A DNA stretch of 64,000 nt from an uncultured Granulosicoccaceae bacterium (lineage in GTDB: Bacteria; Pseudomonadota; Gammaproteobacteria; Granulosicoccales; Granulosicoccaceae), in NCBI GenBank assembly GCA_937922015.1, contig CAKZVB010000041.1, forward strand, positions 1-64,000. The letters are read 5' to 3'. This document shows positions 8,873 through 17,359 of this stretch, one piece after another. The notes beneath the pieces were generated by a model. It searched no databases. It was given only the letters and a program-made list of their open reading frames with translations, and had not been told where the DNA came from. The translations under genes and the position numbers were made by a program. Each line of letters starts with the position of its first letter. The first letter of the stretch is position 1.

Positions 8873-9664
8873 TTATAGCTTGGGACGCGTGTAGAAGTTC
8901 ACACGCATAGGTTGAGTCAACGTGTAGGACCCGTGACTATCACGACAACTCTCAAAGCGGCTTTTAACGGCATCGCTGCGCACGTTGTCTGCTGAATAAT
9001 GGTTATAGCTCAAGTTCATGTAGTGATCTGCGAACTCATCAAAATTCCGGAAGGTACGATCAACGTCATAGTAGATTTCACGCATCGTTGTATATTGCGG
9101 CAGTGCATACTTTACCAGCGCGTTGTACGCATTAAGCCGCACCACAGTTTCGTCGTGGAACAATTCGATGGCGTGTTGATAAGTACCGTTTGCGACTGGC
9201 TCCATGACATACAGAAAACCATCTGCTCGCAAGATGCGAAGCATCTCATCAAAGACCATCGGGTAATGATCCGCGGGGACGTGATGCATTGAATTTGCAA
9301 AAATGACACCATCAACTGAACGTGTCTCAACCGGTATATCGCCAGCACCTGCCTGTGCAAACCCGACATTCTCGACAATCGGGGCAGTATTATTTTTCTG
9401 TGCCTGGACAGGGTCAGGCTCGATACCCAATACCCTGGCACCGCGTTTTGCCAGCGCGTAACTAAGCCCGCCCTCGCCACATCCGGCATCGACAATAAAG
9501 CGGTTGTTGAAATCAATTAATTTTTCCAGAACCTCTAAATCAGTCTGGTGTCCCCAGTCTTCGGCCATCTGCGGGCTCTCCAAATCAAAACCACTATATT
9601 GTAACAGGCCTGTGAACCCCGGCGAGTCAATTATCGCAGGCGATGCACCATTACAAACCTTCAA
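8873..9664 (-). CDS. Class I SAM-dependent methyltransferase
   Basis: Methyltransferase with a Rossmann-type SAM site: motif I FIVDAGCGEGGLSYA at about residues 57-70, the acidic IEPDP at the end of strand 2, GAGDIPVETRSVDGVIFAN for motifs II/III, then MHHVP as in Methyltransf_11 proteins. The 263-residue protein has an aromatic-rich C-terminal part that probably closes over the acceptor, which I cannot name. The only in-frame start near the N-terminus is TTG at 9664. An in-frame stop lies 15 bases upstream and there is no obvious ribosome site, so the start is uncertain; the next Met is residue 33, just before the conserved region. It stands alone on the minus strand, divergent from the DUF1800 gene. 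Confidence 0.75.
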   Translation of the reverse strand: MKVCNGASPAIIDSPGFTGLLQYSGFDLESPQMAEDWGHQTDLEVLEKLIDFNNRFIVDAGCGEGGLSYALAKRGARVLGIEPDPVQAQKNNTAPIVENVGFAQAGAGDIPVETRSVDGVIFANSMHHVPADHYPMVFDEMLRILRADGFLYVMEPVANGTYQHAIELFHDETVVRLNAYNALVKYALPQYTTMREIYYDVDRTFRNFDEFADHYMNLSYNHYSADNVRSDAVKSRFESCRDSHGSYTLTQPMRVNFYTRPKL

Positions 9665-9894
9665 GCACAGCGATTAGTGCAGCCGCCACCACAAAATTAT
9701 TGTCGAGATCCACTTTTGGCTGCCGGGTCCTTTTCAAATTCAGGCACCGGGCATTACCTGCAATCCACAAACTGCTAAACTGTCCCTGACAGTAAAGGAT
9801 GCCGGATCGCGTAACGGCTCTCTTATACCCGGCAGCATTTTTTTGTCAGCAACCTCACTGCCGCTGACCTTTGTTGATCACAGGACTGTTAGCG

Positions 9895-12477
9895 ATGAAA
9901 CATCTCCTCAAGCAAATAGTTTTTGCCAGCCTGTTGCTCTTTGTCTCATCGTCAGCAGCCGCACAACCGCCATGGCTGTCAAAAACGCTATCGAATGCTG
10001 ATGCGCGACACCTGATATCACGCACCGGATTCGGCGTCTCTGCCAACCAATTAAAAGCACTGCGCGGATTAAGCCGGGCACAGGCGATTGACTTCATTAT
10101 TCAAGGCTTTCGCAGCACGCCTGAGTTGCCAATGCCGGCCTGGACCGACGAGCCCGCCCCCCTTTTCTGGACACGACAGGATTTGTCGCCCGAAGAAAGA
10201 CGGCGCTTTGACCGCGAACGCGATTCAGAATTTATCGAGTTGCGTCAATGGTGGGTAAACAATCTACTTGCCACCAACTCCCCGCAAAGCGAGCGCATGG
10301 TTTTATTCTGGCACGATCACTTTGCCACCAGCTACCACAGCATTGACAGGCAATCGATTGCTCTGGCACGACAAAACCAGACATTCAGACAACAGGGCAT
10401 GGAAGATTTCAAAAAGCTTGTCAAAGCAATGATCAGAGATCCGGCACTGCTGAATTATCTGGATAACATTAGTAACCGCAAGGCAGCACCAAACGAAAAC
10501 CTCGCACGAGAACTTTTGGAATTGTTTACTCTGGGAGAGGGCAACTATGATGAACACACCGTACGGGAAGCCGCACGCAGCCTGACCGGTTACAACGTAT
10601 CTCAAAATAAAAATCTATCGTTTGAATTTCAGAGCTGGAGCCACGATAACGGCCGCAAAACGTTGTTTGGTCAATCGGCTGATTTCGATGGCGACGACCT
10701 CGTCGATAGACTGTTTCAACAACCGGCCCTTGCAAGATTTATTGCCACCAAATTCTGGCACGCATTTATCGCAGACCAGCCACCGTCAAGCGATAAGGCG
10801 GGGCACAATCCAGTAGAACAACTTGCCCGACATTTTAAGCAAAACGACTTCAACATTACCAGTCTCTATCGAGCCACACTTGAAAGCAAGGAGTTCTGGT
10901 CAGATGAATTTCGCGCCGGGCTTGTTAAGTCTCCGGCGCAACTTATCGTCGGTTTTGCACGTTCAATGGAATATCCGAAAAAAATCAACCAGCAGATTCC
11001 GTCGTTACTCGCACGCAGTGGCATGGATTTATTTGCCCCGCCCAACGTCTCCGGATGGAACGAAGGGGATGCCTGGATAACCACCGGCCGACTGTTAAAT
11101 CGTTACAACGCCATAGACAACCTGGCCATTAGCGGGAGCGACACCACCGCGGATATCGGCAATATGAATAGTATGTCTATGATAGCAACTGAAAACACCA
11201 TGACCGGCAACGGCAACCCTATGAACAACACGATGCCAACGCCTGCGTATTCAACACCGACAAGCAGCACCAATGAAAGCCGCCTGAAAGTACTGTTGGC
11301 TGCAGAAGACTACCATGGTCCGGTCAACTATAAGGTCGACTTGATTGACGCTGCTGACAACGAGTTGTGGAATAGCGGCAGACAAGAATTGGCCGGAGGC
11401 CACGACACCCGTAAGTACGGACGCCTCAGGATTCCTGAAGACTTAGCCTGGCAGACAGTTAATTTTGATATCCCTAAAACCACACTGGCTGAAGCCGCGT
11501 TGCTGCGCGTACATTATCTCAACGATAGTGCCGGGGAAGATGGCGATCGAAATATGTACGTCGACGGAATCAGCCTTGATCGCCAGTGGCTCGACAGCTC
11601 GCTGGGTCGACAGACCAGCAACTGCCCGCCAGGTGCGCTAGCCGATGCCGGCAACCTGTACTGTGCGGGCAACATAAGCCTGCCTCTTGAACAGACCCGG
11701 CTTCCTTCTGTACAGCCATCACTGGTAACTCCACAGGCGTCTTCCGTTCACATACACTGGGTTCGATGGAAAGAAAAGACGGATAAACTGGATCTCACAC
11801 TGACTCTGCAAAACTTACACACAGATAGCAGGACTTCACCTGTATTTTCGTTCCACTTGAAATCAAAGAACGGCGGTGAGCCAACACTCGAATTGAATTC
11901 CTTTGGCTGCTGGCCGGAGTGCGTTTCGCAGTGGCCGGATTGCAGTTGGACAGACCCTGACTCCCCGGATAGAAAATCAATGGTGTTTCCAATGTCCGGT
12001 GCGGCAGCAAATAAGAATTTGAAATGCCACTATGACTCCCTGACACAGACCGAAGAAAAATTGGTTTACAGCCTGATGGCAAGCGCTCCGTCCCTCTTAA
12101 AGGAAGCTGTAAGCTCACACCGGCCGATCAGGCCGGAGAAAAGACAAGCCATCGCACAATGGCAAAAGTTGTTTAAAAAATACCACAGCAAGTTAAGCAG
12201 TGGCCAATACGATTCGGCATCAGCTCCACAGATCACTATCAATAGAAAAATGAAAATCAACAAGCCTGAGCGGTGGCTGGCACAACACATTCCAGCCACT
12301 GCAAGCTCATTAGCTGAACACGGCGACAATCTGATCCGTGATGGAATTACGCTGTCTCAGCTGTTGTTGCCCGGTTTATCTGAAACCCGGTTTAAGGGCC
12401 TGGATCAACTACAGGAAAAACCAATTGCCGTACAACTGGAAGCACTGATAAATCACCCCGCTTTTCAACTCCACTAG
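9895..12477 (+). CDS. Exported DUF1800 protein with inserted CBM60-like region
   Basis: Residues 1-23 are a signal peptide. Residues 30-415 are a DUF1800 domain (ADARHLISRTGFG, WHDHFATS, NENLARELLELFTLG, PPNVSGWNEGDAWI). A Met/Asn/Thr/Ser-rich linker follows (about 423-460). Residues 464-569 resemble a small beta-sandwich with N543-D544 and D551-R-N-x-Y-V-D557, the calcium-binding pattern of CBM60/CBM36 xylan-binding modules. A Cys-containing beta-rich stretch comes next. The last 45 residues (ending LINHPAFQLH) look like the normal DUF1800 C-terminus, so the extra 400 residues are probably an insertion. The ATG at 9895 starts a good signal peptide; a TTG 24 bases earlier is less likely. DUF1800 function is unknown. 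The partner DUF1501 gene begins 8 bases after the stop. Confidence 0.85.
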   Translation: MKHLLKQIVFASLLLFVSSSAAAQPPWLSKTLSNADARHLISRTGFGVSANQLKALRGLSRAQAIDFIIQGFRSTPELPMPAWTDEPAPLFWTRQDLSPEERRRFDRERDSEFIELRQWWVNNLLATNSPQSERMVLFWHDHFATSYHSIDRQSIALARQNQTFRQQGMEDFKKLVKAMIRDPALLNYLDNISNRKAAPNENLARELLELFTLGEGNYDEHTVREAARSLTGYNVSQNKNLSFEFQSWSHDNGRKTLFGQSADFDGDDLVDRLFQQPALARFIATKFWHAFIADQPPSSDKAGHNPVEQLARHFKQNDFNITSLYRATLESKEFWSDEFRAGLVKSPAQLIVGFARSMEYPKKINQQIPSLLARSGMDLFAPPNVSGWNEGDAWITTGRLLNRYNAIDNLAISGSDTTADIGNMNSMSMIATENTMTGNGNPMNNTMPTPAYSTPTSSTNESRLKVLLAAEDYHGPVNYKVDLIDAADNELWNSGRQELAGGHDTRKYGRLRIPEDLAWQTVNFDIPKTTLAEAALLRVHYLNDSAGEDGDRNMYVDGISLDRQWLDSSLGRQTSNCPPGALADAGNLYCAGNISLPLEQTRLPSVQPSLVTPQASSVHIHWVRWKEKTDKLDLTLTLQNLHTDSRTSPVFSFHLKSKNGGEPTLELNSFGCWPECVSQWPDCSWTDPDSPDRKSMVFPMSGAAANKNLKCHYDSLTQTEEKLVYSLMASAPSLLKEAVSSHRPIRPEKRQAIAQWQKLFKKYHSKLSSGQYDSASAPQITINRKMKINKPERWLAQHIPATASSLAEHGDNLIRDGITLSQLLLPGLSETRFKGLDQLQEKPIAVQLEALINHPAFQLH

Positions 12478-12485
12478 ACTGCATT

Positions 12486-13646
12486 ATGAACCGACGTCAA
12501 CTACTACAACTACTGATAGCAGGAATCGGAATCCCTGCGGGCTTATCGGTCGTCAATGATGCATTGGCCAGCACCGGTAAACGACTGATATTAGTCGAAT
12601 TAACAGGCGCAAATGACGGCCTCAATACCCTGGTACCATTATCAGACGACAACTATCATAAAAGCAGACCCACCATTGCACTGAAGAACAATGACGTCAT
12701 TAAGCTCAATGACGATTTTTCAATTCATCAGTCGCTCAAGCCTCTTATGGAACTTTGGAATCAGGACAACATGGCATGGATACACGGGCTCGGCTACCCA
12801 TCTCCCAATCGGTCTCATTTTAAATCAATGGCGCTCTGGGAAACGGGCGGTGATGGAATTAAATCCGGCAGACAGGGATGGTTAACGCATGACATAGAAC
12901 ATCGTCTGGGGCGCAATATTATTGATGCACACGGCATCAGTCTGGCGGGTGATATGAATTTGTTTTCAAGCACTAGCGGTCACTGGCTTAGCATGACATC
13001 GCCAGAGCAGTTTCTTGCCGACAGACAACCATCAATATTAAAAACGAAGACCATGAACAAGTCCCTGCAGCTGGTCAGCCAACGCATGGAAAAACTTGAA
13101 AAATCGCTACAGGGATTATCGCGGAAACTTGAAAACACACCAAAGGTCCGTCGCCTGCCCGGAGGTAAGCTGGGTGCACAGTTGCAACAGGTGGTCAGAC
13201 TGATCAGAGCGGGTGTTGATACACCGGTATTCCGTGTTCAGCTCAGTGGTTTTGACACACACGAAAACCAGGCTTATAAACACTCTGAACTATTAGCAAC
13301 ACTTGCTAACGCCCTTGGTGCATTCGCGTCACAACTAACATTCGATGGCGAGTGGCAAAATACTCTGGTCATGAGTTACTCCGAATTTGGTCGCCGTGCC
13401 ACTGAAAATAAATCTGCCGGTACTGACCACGGTACTGCTGCACCACACTTTGTATTAGGTGGCAGTGTAAAAGGCGGACTCTATGGGACCCCTACTGATC
13501 TGGGCAACCTGGGCGAGGATGGTGATCCTGACTACACAATGGATTATCGCGCTCTGTACGATCAGGTACTAAATGGCTGGTTCGGCATAGCGCATAATTC
13601 TTTTGACGCTTATAGCGACGACAGGCTCAGGAAATTAGTTACCTAG
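12486..13646 (+). CDS. DUF1501 family exported protein
   Basis: The second gene of a DUF1800-DUF1501 pair, a common arrangement in marine and environmental bacteria. The N-terminus MNRRQLLQL followed by a hydrophobic stretch and an ALA site looks like a twin-arginine signal. The core shows the DUF1501 landmarks: LVELTGANDGLNTLVP, HGLGYPSPNRSHFKSMALWETG, FDTHENQ, and SYSEFGRRATENKSAGTDHG. The latter resembles the metal-binding region of the alkaline-phosphatase/sulfatase fold. The 386-residue length is usual. The substrate is unknown. It starts 8 bases after its neighbour's stop, so co-translation is likely and the two probably form a secreted complex or act on the same compound (inference). 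Confidence 0.88.
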   Translation: MNRRQLLQLLIAGIGIPAGLSVVNDALASTGKRLILVELTGANDGLNTLVPLSDDNYHKSRPTIALKNNDVIKLNDDFSIHQSLKPLMELWNQDNMAWIHGLGYPSPNRSHFKSMALWETGGDGIKSGRQGWLTHDIEHRLGRNIIDAHGISLAGDMNLFSSTSGHWLSMTSPEQFLADRQPSILKTKTMNKSLQLVSQRMEKLEKSLQGLSRKLENTPKVRRLPGGKLGAQLQQVVRLIRAGVDTPVFRVQLSGFDTHENQAYKHSELLATLANALGAFASQLTFDGEWQNTLVMSYSEFGRRATENKSAGTDHGTAAPHFVLGGSVKGGLYGTPTDLGNLGEDGDPDYTMDYRALYDQVLNGWFGIAHNSFDAYSDDRLRKLVT

Positions 13647-13893
13647 GAGCCGGCGCGGCAGAACCTCTGCTACTGCGAACGCGCCCTGACGGTGCGCCCA
13701 AGGCGATAGTAATTATCGATCATTTTCGGGACAATTGAACAACTATGCGCCTCAAATGATCGTACCATCTTTTACTAAGACAAGGGCCCTCGCCATGGCA
13801 CGTTCTCGCTACGCAGACTTCTACCGCGCAGACTCCTAGGCTGTCCGCAAATTCAGGAGGCGATCAGTGGAATTGACTGTATATTCGACACCA

Positions 13894-14898
13894 TCAACGC
13901 TGTAAATCCACAGTCGGGTCAAAAATTCTTTTCATGAGTAATTTGGCGTTTGAAAAATCTCTGGATGTTTCCGCCTCCAGACTCTTGACCGGCCTGACAC
14001 CTGAGTCGGTCACCTGCCCTACTGTAAACGCAAATATATACGCACCTTCAATCCCCATTCGCAGGTCAACCATCTGTACCTCATCAGCTGCCTGTTGCAC
14101 CTTATAAAACCCATGTGTGAACTCTTTTAGTCGCTGCACCGGCCAATGATCCTGAATATCGCTCAACAGACTTTCATCGGAGTGGTAGCTAAAGGTATCT
14201 AACACATTGTCGTCAGGATCAAGCAGCGAGTAATAACCGGTAAGATAACCATCGTCCTGCATAGCGACAAAACGCCAGCCTATGGTGTTAAACGGCATCG
14301 GGGTAGTGAGAAGTCTATGGTGAGTGATCGCCTGCCGGTCCAATGCTTCCAGCACCGCTTTTTCAACCATGAATTTAGCCATCACAGACCACGAGAGATA
14401 CGCAGCAGATAAAATTAAACCAGCCATATTCCATGCAGCGCCGTTTATACCGCGTCGACTGGCCAGCAACAATCCGCTTATTAACAATATGGTGTAGATC
14501 GGATCGATTATAAATACACTCGAACCCGATACCGGATAGTTGCTCACCGGCCAGAATAGCTGTGTGCCATAAACCGTAAAACCGTCGAGTAAAGGGTGTG
14601 TAACTAACGCCAGCCAGGTCATTAACCACCACTGCCTGAACAGCAGCTGCGGTTTTCGCCATAGACGTTGCAAAAGCAAGGCAATGCATGGAGACAACAG
14701 GGTAAGCACAATCAGGCTGTGACTGAAACCGCGGTGGTAGGTAAATGACTCAACCGCTCCGTCAAATGGAATAAGAACATCCAGGTCGGGCAAACTGCCG
14801 ACAATGGCGCCAACGATCATCGCCTTGTTGCCCAGACGCCTGCCAAGCACCATTTCGCCAATAGCAGCACCTAATGCCATTTGAGTAACCGAATCCAA
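13894..14898 (-). CDS. YdjM-type inner-membrane metal-dependent hydrolase (DUF457)
   Basis: Integral membrane protein of the YdjM/DUF457 family, several of which are LexA-regulated in other bacteria. It begins LDSVTQMALGAAIGE, exactly where the family begins. The TTG at 14898 is preceded by AGGAG at 5 bases, so I place the start there. The open frame extends 118 codons further upstream, but that part is Cys/Ala-rich and unlike the family. Conserved metal-ligand candidates are in SLPDLDVLIPF, YHRGFSHS and THPLLDGFTVYGTQLFWP. Four to five hydrophobic segments fill residues 20-190. The 334-residue length includes a soluble C-terminal half. No LexA box was recognised. The physiological substrate is unknown. 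Confidence 0.83.
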   Translation of the reverse strand: MDSVTQMALGAAIGEMVLGRRLGNKAMIVGAIVGSLPDLDVLIPFDGAVESFTYHRGFSHSLIVLTLLSPCIALLLQRLWRKPQLLFRQWWLMTWLALVTHPLLDGFTVYGTQLFWPVSNYPVSGSSVFIIDPIYTILLISGLLLASRRGINGAAWNMAGLILSAAYLSWSVMAKFMVEKAVLEALDRQAITHHRLLTTPMPFNTIGWRFVAMQDDGYLTGYYSLLDPDDNVLDTFSYHSDESLLSDIQDHWPVQRLKEFTHGFYKVQQAADEVQMVDLRMGIEGAYIFAFTVGQVTDSGVRPVKSLEAETSRDFSNAKLLMKRIFDPTVDLQR

Positions 14899-15437
14899 AA
14901 CAACTCCTGTATCGGGGACTTGCCCACACCTGCTCAAGCACATACGATGCATCGGGTGTGTCAAACAAACAAGAGCTAAAATAGAAATGTCGAAACAGCA
15001 AGCAGCGCAACAACTAGCCCACGCGTGTGGCAGCCAACAGCAGGTAGCGCTTGCACCATTCGCATCGATTGAAACACTCAACGACGCCTGCACCATGCAA
15101 TCTCTGGCCACGAGTGCTGACAACTCCCCAGACCAACACCGAAACCGGTGCGGCGGTACCGGGTCATCCGCTAAATTCACCGTTGTGGCTGCACACCCAC
15201 TACAATCAGGCAAGTCAGGGCTCAAAGCCAATGAATGGGTCAGTACCGGCACTTGCCTTGGTGTTATCTAAGCAGTTCCAGCTTCAACGGCTGACGTGCA
15301 ATTTAGCGAGTGCGGGCAGATCAGCTACGAGATTATCTGACATTGCAGTCCTGTGTCATACTACTGAAGGACGCCGGATTTAACCATGGCTGAAATGTTT
15401 ATCTATCTATCGCTTAAGCGTTTTCGGAATAACCAAC
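14899..15437. other. Intergenic region between ydjM-like and thioesterase genes
   Basis: About 540 bases. Open frames on both strands (plus 14987-15271 and 15051-15383, minus 14899-15252) have unusual Cys/His/Thr composition and no ribosome sites, so I regard them as noise. It must hold the divergent promoters of the two flanking genes. No RNA gene was recognised. Confidence 0.45.
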
Positions 15438-15872
15438 TTGAATGACACACCGCAACAACTCGTCATTACACGTGAGACCGCTACCCGGCGCTTTGACGAA
15501 ATCTTTGCCCCCTGGATTCAGGAGCTGAATATTTCCATAGAGAGGATCAACAGCGAGGAAGTAGTTATGCGCATGCCATACAGCGAAAAGCTATGCCGGA
15601 TCGGCGGCATGGTTTGTGGCCAGGCATTGATGGCAATGATCGATACCTGCATGGTGTACGTCTGTTTTGTGGGACTAAACAAGTTTACCAACTGCGCAAC
15701 AGTGAACCAAAATACCAGTTTCCTCAGACCTGTGGTCGGCAAAGACATCATCGCCACCGGCAAAGTTATTAAGGCGGGTAAAACACTGGTGTTTGGTGAG
15801 GTAACACTGCACGCAGACGGCGATAAAAGACCCGTCTGCAATGCAACCTTGACGTATGCGGTTCTCGCCTAG
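15438..15872 (+). CDS. PaaI-family hotdog thioesterase
   Basis: Small acyl-CoA thioesterase-like protein with a single hotdog fold (144 residues). Recognisable parts are the substrate-entry segment around IGGMVCGQALMAMIDTC, where PaaI relatives have GGxxxxLxDxx, and the strand NQNTSFLRPVVGKDIIATGKVIKAGKT, typical of the 4HBT family. The acyl group is not predictable. An upstream in-frame stop at 15381 leaves TTG at 15438 as the only plausible start; an ATG four bases later is out of frame. Its 3' end overlaps the convergent glutathione transferase gene by 4 bases. Confidence 0.78.
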   Translation: MNDTPQQLVITRETATRRFDEIFAPWIQELNISIERINSEEVVMRMPYSEKLCRIGGMVCGQALMAMIDTCMVYVCFVGLNKFTNCATVNQNTSFLRPVVGKDIIATGKVIKAGKTLVFGEVTLHADGDKRPVCNATLTYAVLA

Positions 15873-16525
15873 CCCGCAGGCTTCTGGTTTTTTTTCACTG
15901 AAGGTCTGTTCGATACCGTGTCATACCAGCGCATAAGGCGCAGCTGATCTCGAGCAGGCTCAAGCTTTATCCATTTTGCAAAATCAATGCTTACCAGTGC
16001 AGTGATATCTGCCAATGAAAAGAATTCTCCTGCAATATATTCCCGATCAGACAAGTGTTCATCAAGCCAGCTGAAAAATTCCATCGCCCTTGACCGGCCG
16101 CGCTCTACTAATTGCGGAATTTGCTGATGTTGAACTTTTCCGGTAAACACATTGTTTGCAAATGCCTTTGATCGATTGCGAAATGCCTCTCCGACAGCTG
16201 CGAAGCCCTGTTGTTCAATTCGCCAGTCCAGGTCAATGACCTGCCCGCGCTCAACCGCATTGCGGCCCATCAATGGTGGCTGCGGGTGCACAGTTTCCAG
16301 GTAACTCATAATGCCAATACTTGTGGTTAACCTGGTACCACAGTCAAGTTCCAGCACCGGCACTGTACGATGAGGGTTAATAGAAATAAAAGCGTCCGAA
16401 TGTTGTTCCCGGTTTGCCAGGTCCACCTCAACAACAGGGATATGCAGACCTTTCTCGGCGATAAAAATACGCACTCGTGTCGGACTCGGCGCTGTCTGGC
16501 AGCTGTAAAATTTCAATGTGCTCAC
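15869..16525 (-). CDS. Glutathione S-transferase family protein
   Basis: Cytosolic GST, 218 residues. The N-terminal thioredoxin-like domain has LKFYSCQTAPSPTRVRIF as the first strand and helix, NPHRTVPVLELDCGTRL with the cis-proline, and TTSIGIMSYLE, which binds the gamma-glutamyl part of glutathione. The helical C-terminal domain carries EYIAGEFFSLADITALVSIDF, the family N-capping motif. The start is GTG at 16525. Substrate unknown. It is convergent with the thioesterase and divergent from the FKBP gene. Confidence 0.85.
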   Translation of the reverse strand: MSTLKFYSCQTAPSPTRVRIFIAEKGLHIPVVEVDLANREQHSDAFISINPHRTVPVLELDCGTRLTTSIGIMSYLETVHPQPPLMGRNAVERGQVIDLDWRIEQQGFAAVGEAFRNRSKAFANNVFTGKVQHQQIPQLVERGRSRAMEFFSWLDEHLSDREYIAGEFFSLADITALVSIDFAKWIKLEPARDQLRLMRWYDTVSNRPSVKKNQKPAG

Positions 16526-16544
16526 CGGTATTTATGCGTTAATT

Positions 16545-16553
16545 TGCTACAAT
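16545..16553 (+). promoter_or_regulatory. Possible extended -10 promoter of FKBP gene
   Basis: TGCTACAAT has the TG of an extended -10 followed by TACAAT (5 of 6). No good -35 element lies 17 bases upstream. It sits about 90 bases before the FKBP start. Confidence 0.35.
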
Positions 16554-16643
16554 ATTGGACAAGTGAACTAAATTCAAAGCAATTCGTCTGATTTTGCTCT
16601 AACTCATATTGCTTTACCTTCAATCTAACTAATTTGGGGCCCC

Positions 16644-17306
16644 ATGAAGAAATTACTATTAACCGTACTGGTTACCGGATTTTGCACTGGCACCGCGCTG
16701 GCAGAAGTCGATTTGACTGACGAAAAATCAAAACGCAGTTATGCGCTGGGACTAATGCTGGCGGATCGCGTGACCAGTCGCTACGGTGATTTGGACTACG
16801 ATGCACTGATCGAAGCCATTCGCACCCAACACGAAGGCAAAGAGGCAGCCATGAATCTTCAGGATGCAGAATCTACGTTGCAGACGTATGAAAAAAAAGC
16901 AATGGCTGAAAAAAGCGCCAAATCCAAAGCCGAAGGCCTGGCTTACCTGGAAAATAATAAAAAGCGAGAAGGCGTTAAAGTGACAGAGTCTGGTCTTCAA
17001 TATGAAGTATTAGTCGAAGGCACCGGTCCCAAACCATCGGCTTCAGACTCCGTCAGCGTCCACTACGCAGGTACATTGATCAGCGGCAAGGAATTCGACA
17101 GCTCAATAAAACGCGGAAGCCCGGCTGAATTCAAACTAGGTGGTGTTATCGCCGGCTGGACAGAAGGCCTTCAGCTAATGAACACCGGCAGTAAATTCAA
17201 ATTTACTATCCCATCCGAGCTCGCCTATGGCGATCGCGGTGCAGGTGCTGACATTGGACCTGGTGAAACACTTATCTTTGAAGTAGAACTGCTGGAAATT
17301 AAATAA
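16644..17306 (+). CDS. FKBP-type peptidyl-prolyl cis-trans isomerase, periplasmic (Mip/FkpA/FklB type)
   Basis: Protein-folding catalyst that isomerises Xaa-Pro bonds in the periplasm. Residues 1-20 are a Sec signal peptide ending in ALA. Residues 21-105 form the helical dimerisation domain (KRSYALGLMLADRV, AMAEKSAKSKAEGLAYLENNKK). Residues 118-220 are the FKBP domain with SVHYAGTLISGKEFDSS, GWTEGLQLM, IPSELAYGDRGAG and ETLIFEVELLEI, including the active-site aromatic and Asp positions. The 220-residue length suits FkpA/Mip. The ATG follows a GGGG sequence. A strong hairpin terminator follows. Confidence 0.93.
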   Translation: MKKLLLTVLVTGFCTGTALAEVDLTDEKSKRSYALGLMLADRVTSRYGDLDYDALIEAIRTQHEGKEAAMNLQDAESTLQTYEKKAMAEKSAKSKAEGLAYLENNKKREGVKVTESGLQYEVLVEGTGPKPSASDSVSVHYAGTLISGKEFDSSIKRGSPAEFKLGGVIAGWTEGLQLMNTGSKFKFTIPSELAYGDRGAGADIGPGETLIFEVELLEIK

Positions 17307-17323
17307 TTTATTCTGATGCGTTG

Positions 17324-17356
17324 CAGAAGACAGAATCATATTCTGTCTTCTGTTTT
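17324..17356 (+). terminator. Rho-independent terminator of FKBP gene
   Basis: A perfect 12-base stem (CAGAAGACAGAA / TTCTGTCTTCTG) with loop TCATA is followed by TTTT, 18 bases after the stop codon. There is no T-run on the other strand, so it works for the plus strand only. Confidence 0.9.
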
Positions 17357-17359
17357 AAC

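Noticed and set aside
14899-15252. N-terminal 118-codon extension of the ydjM-like frame
   Set aside because: The family begins at the TTG at 14898, which has a good AGGAG; the extension is Cys-rich and unlike the family.
14987-15383. Overlapping plus-strand frames in the ydjM-thioesterase gap
   Set aside because: Composition is not protein-like, no ribosome sites, and the two frames contradict each other.
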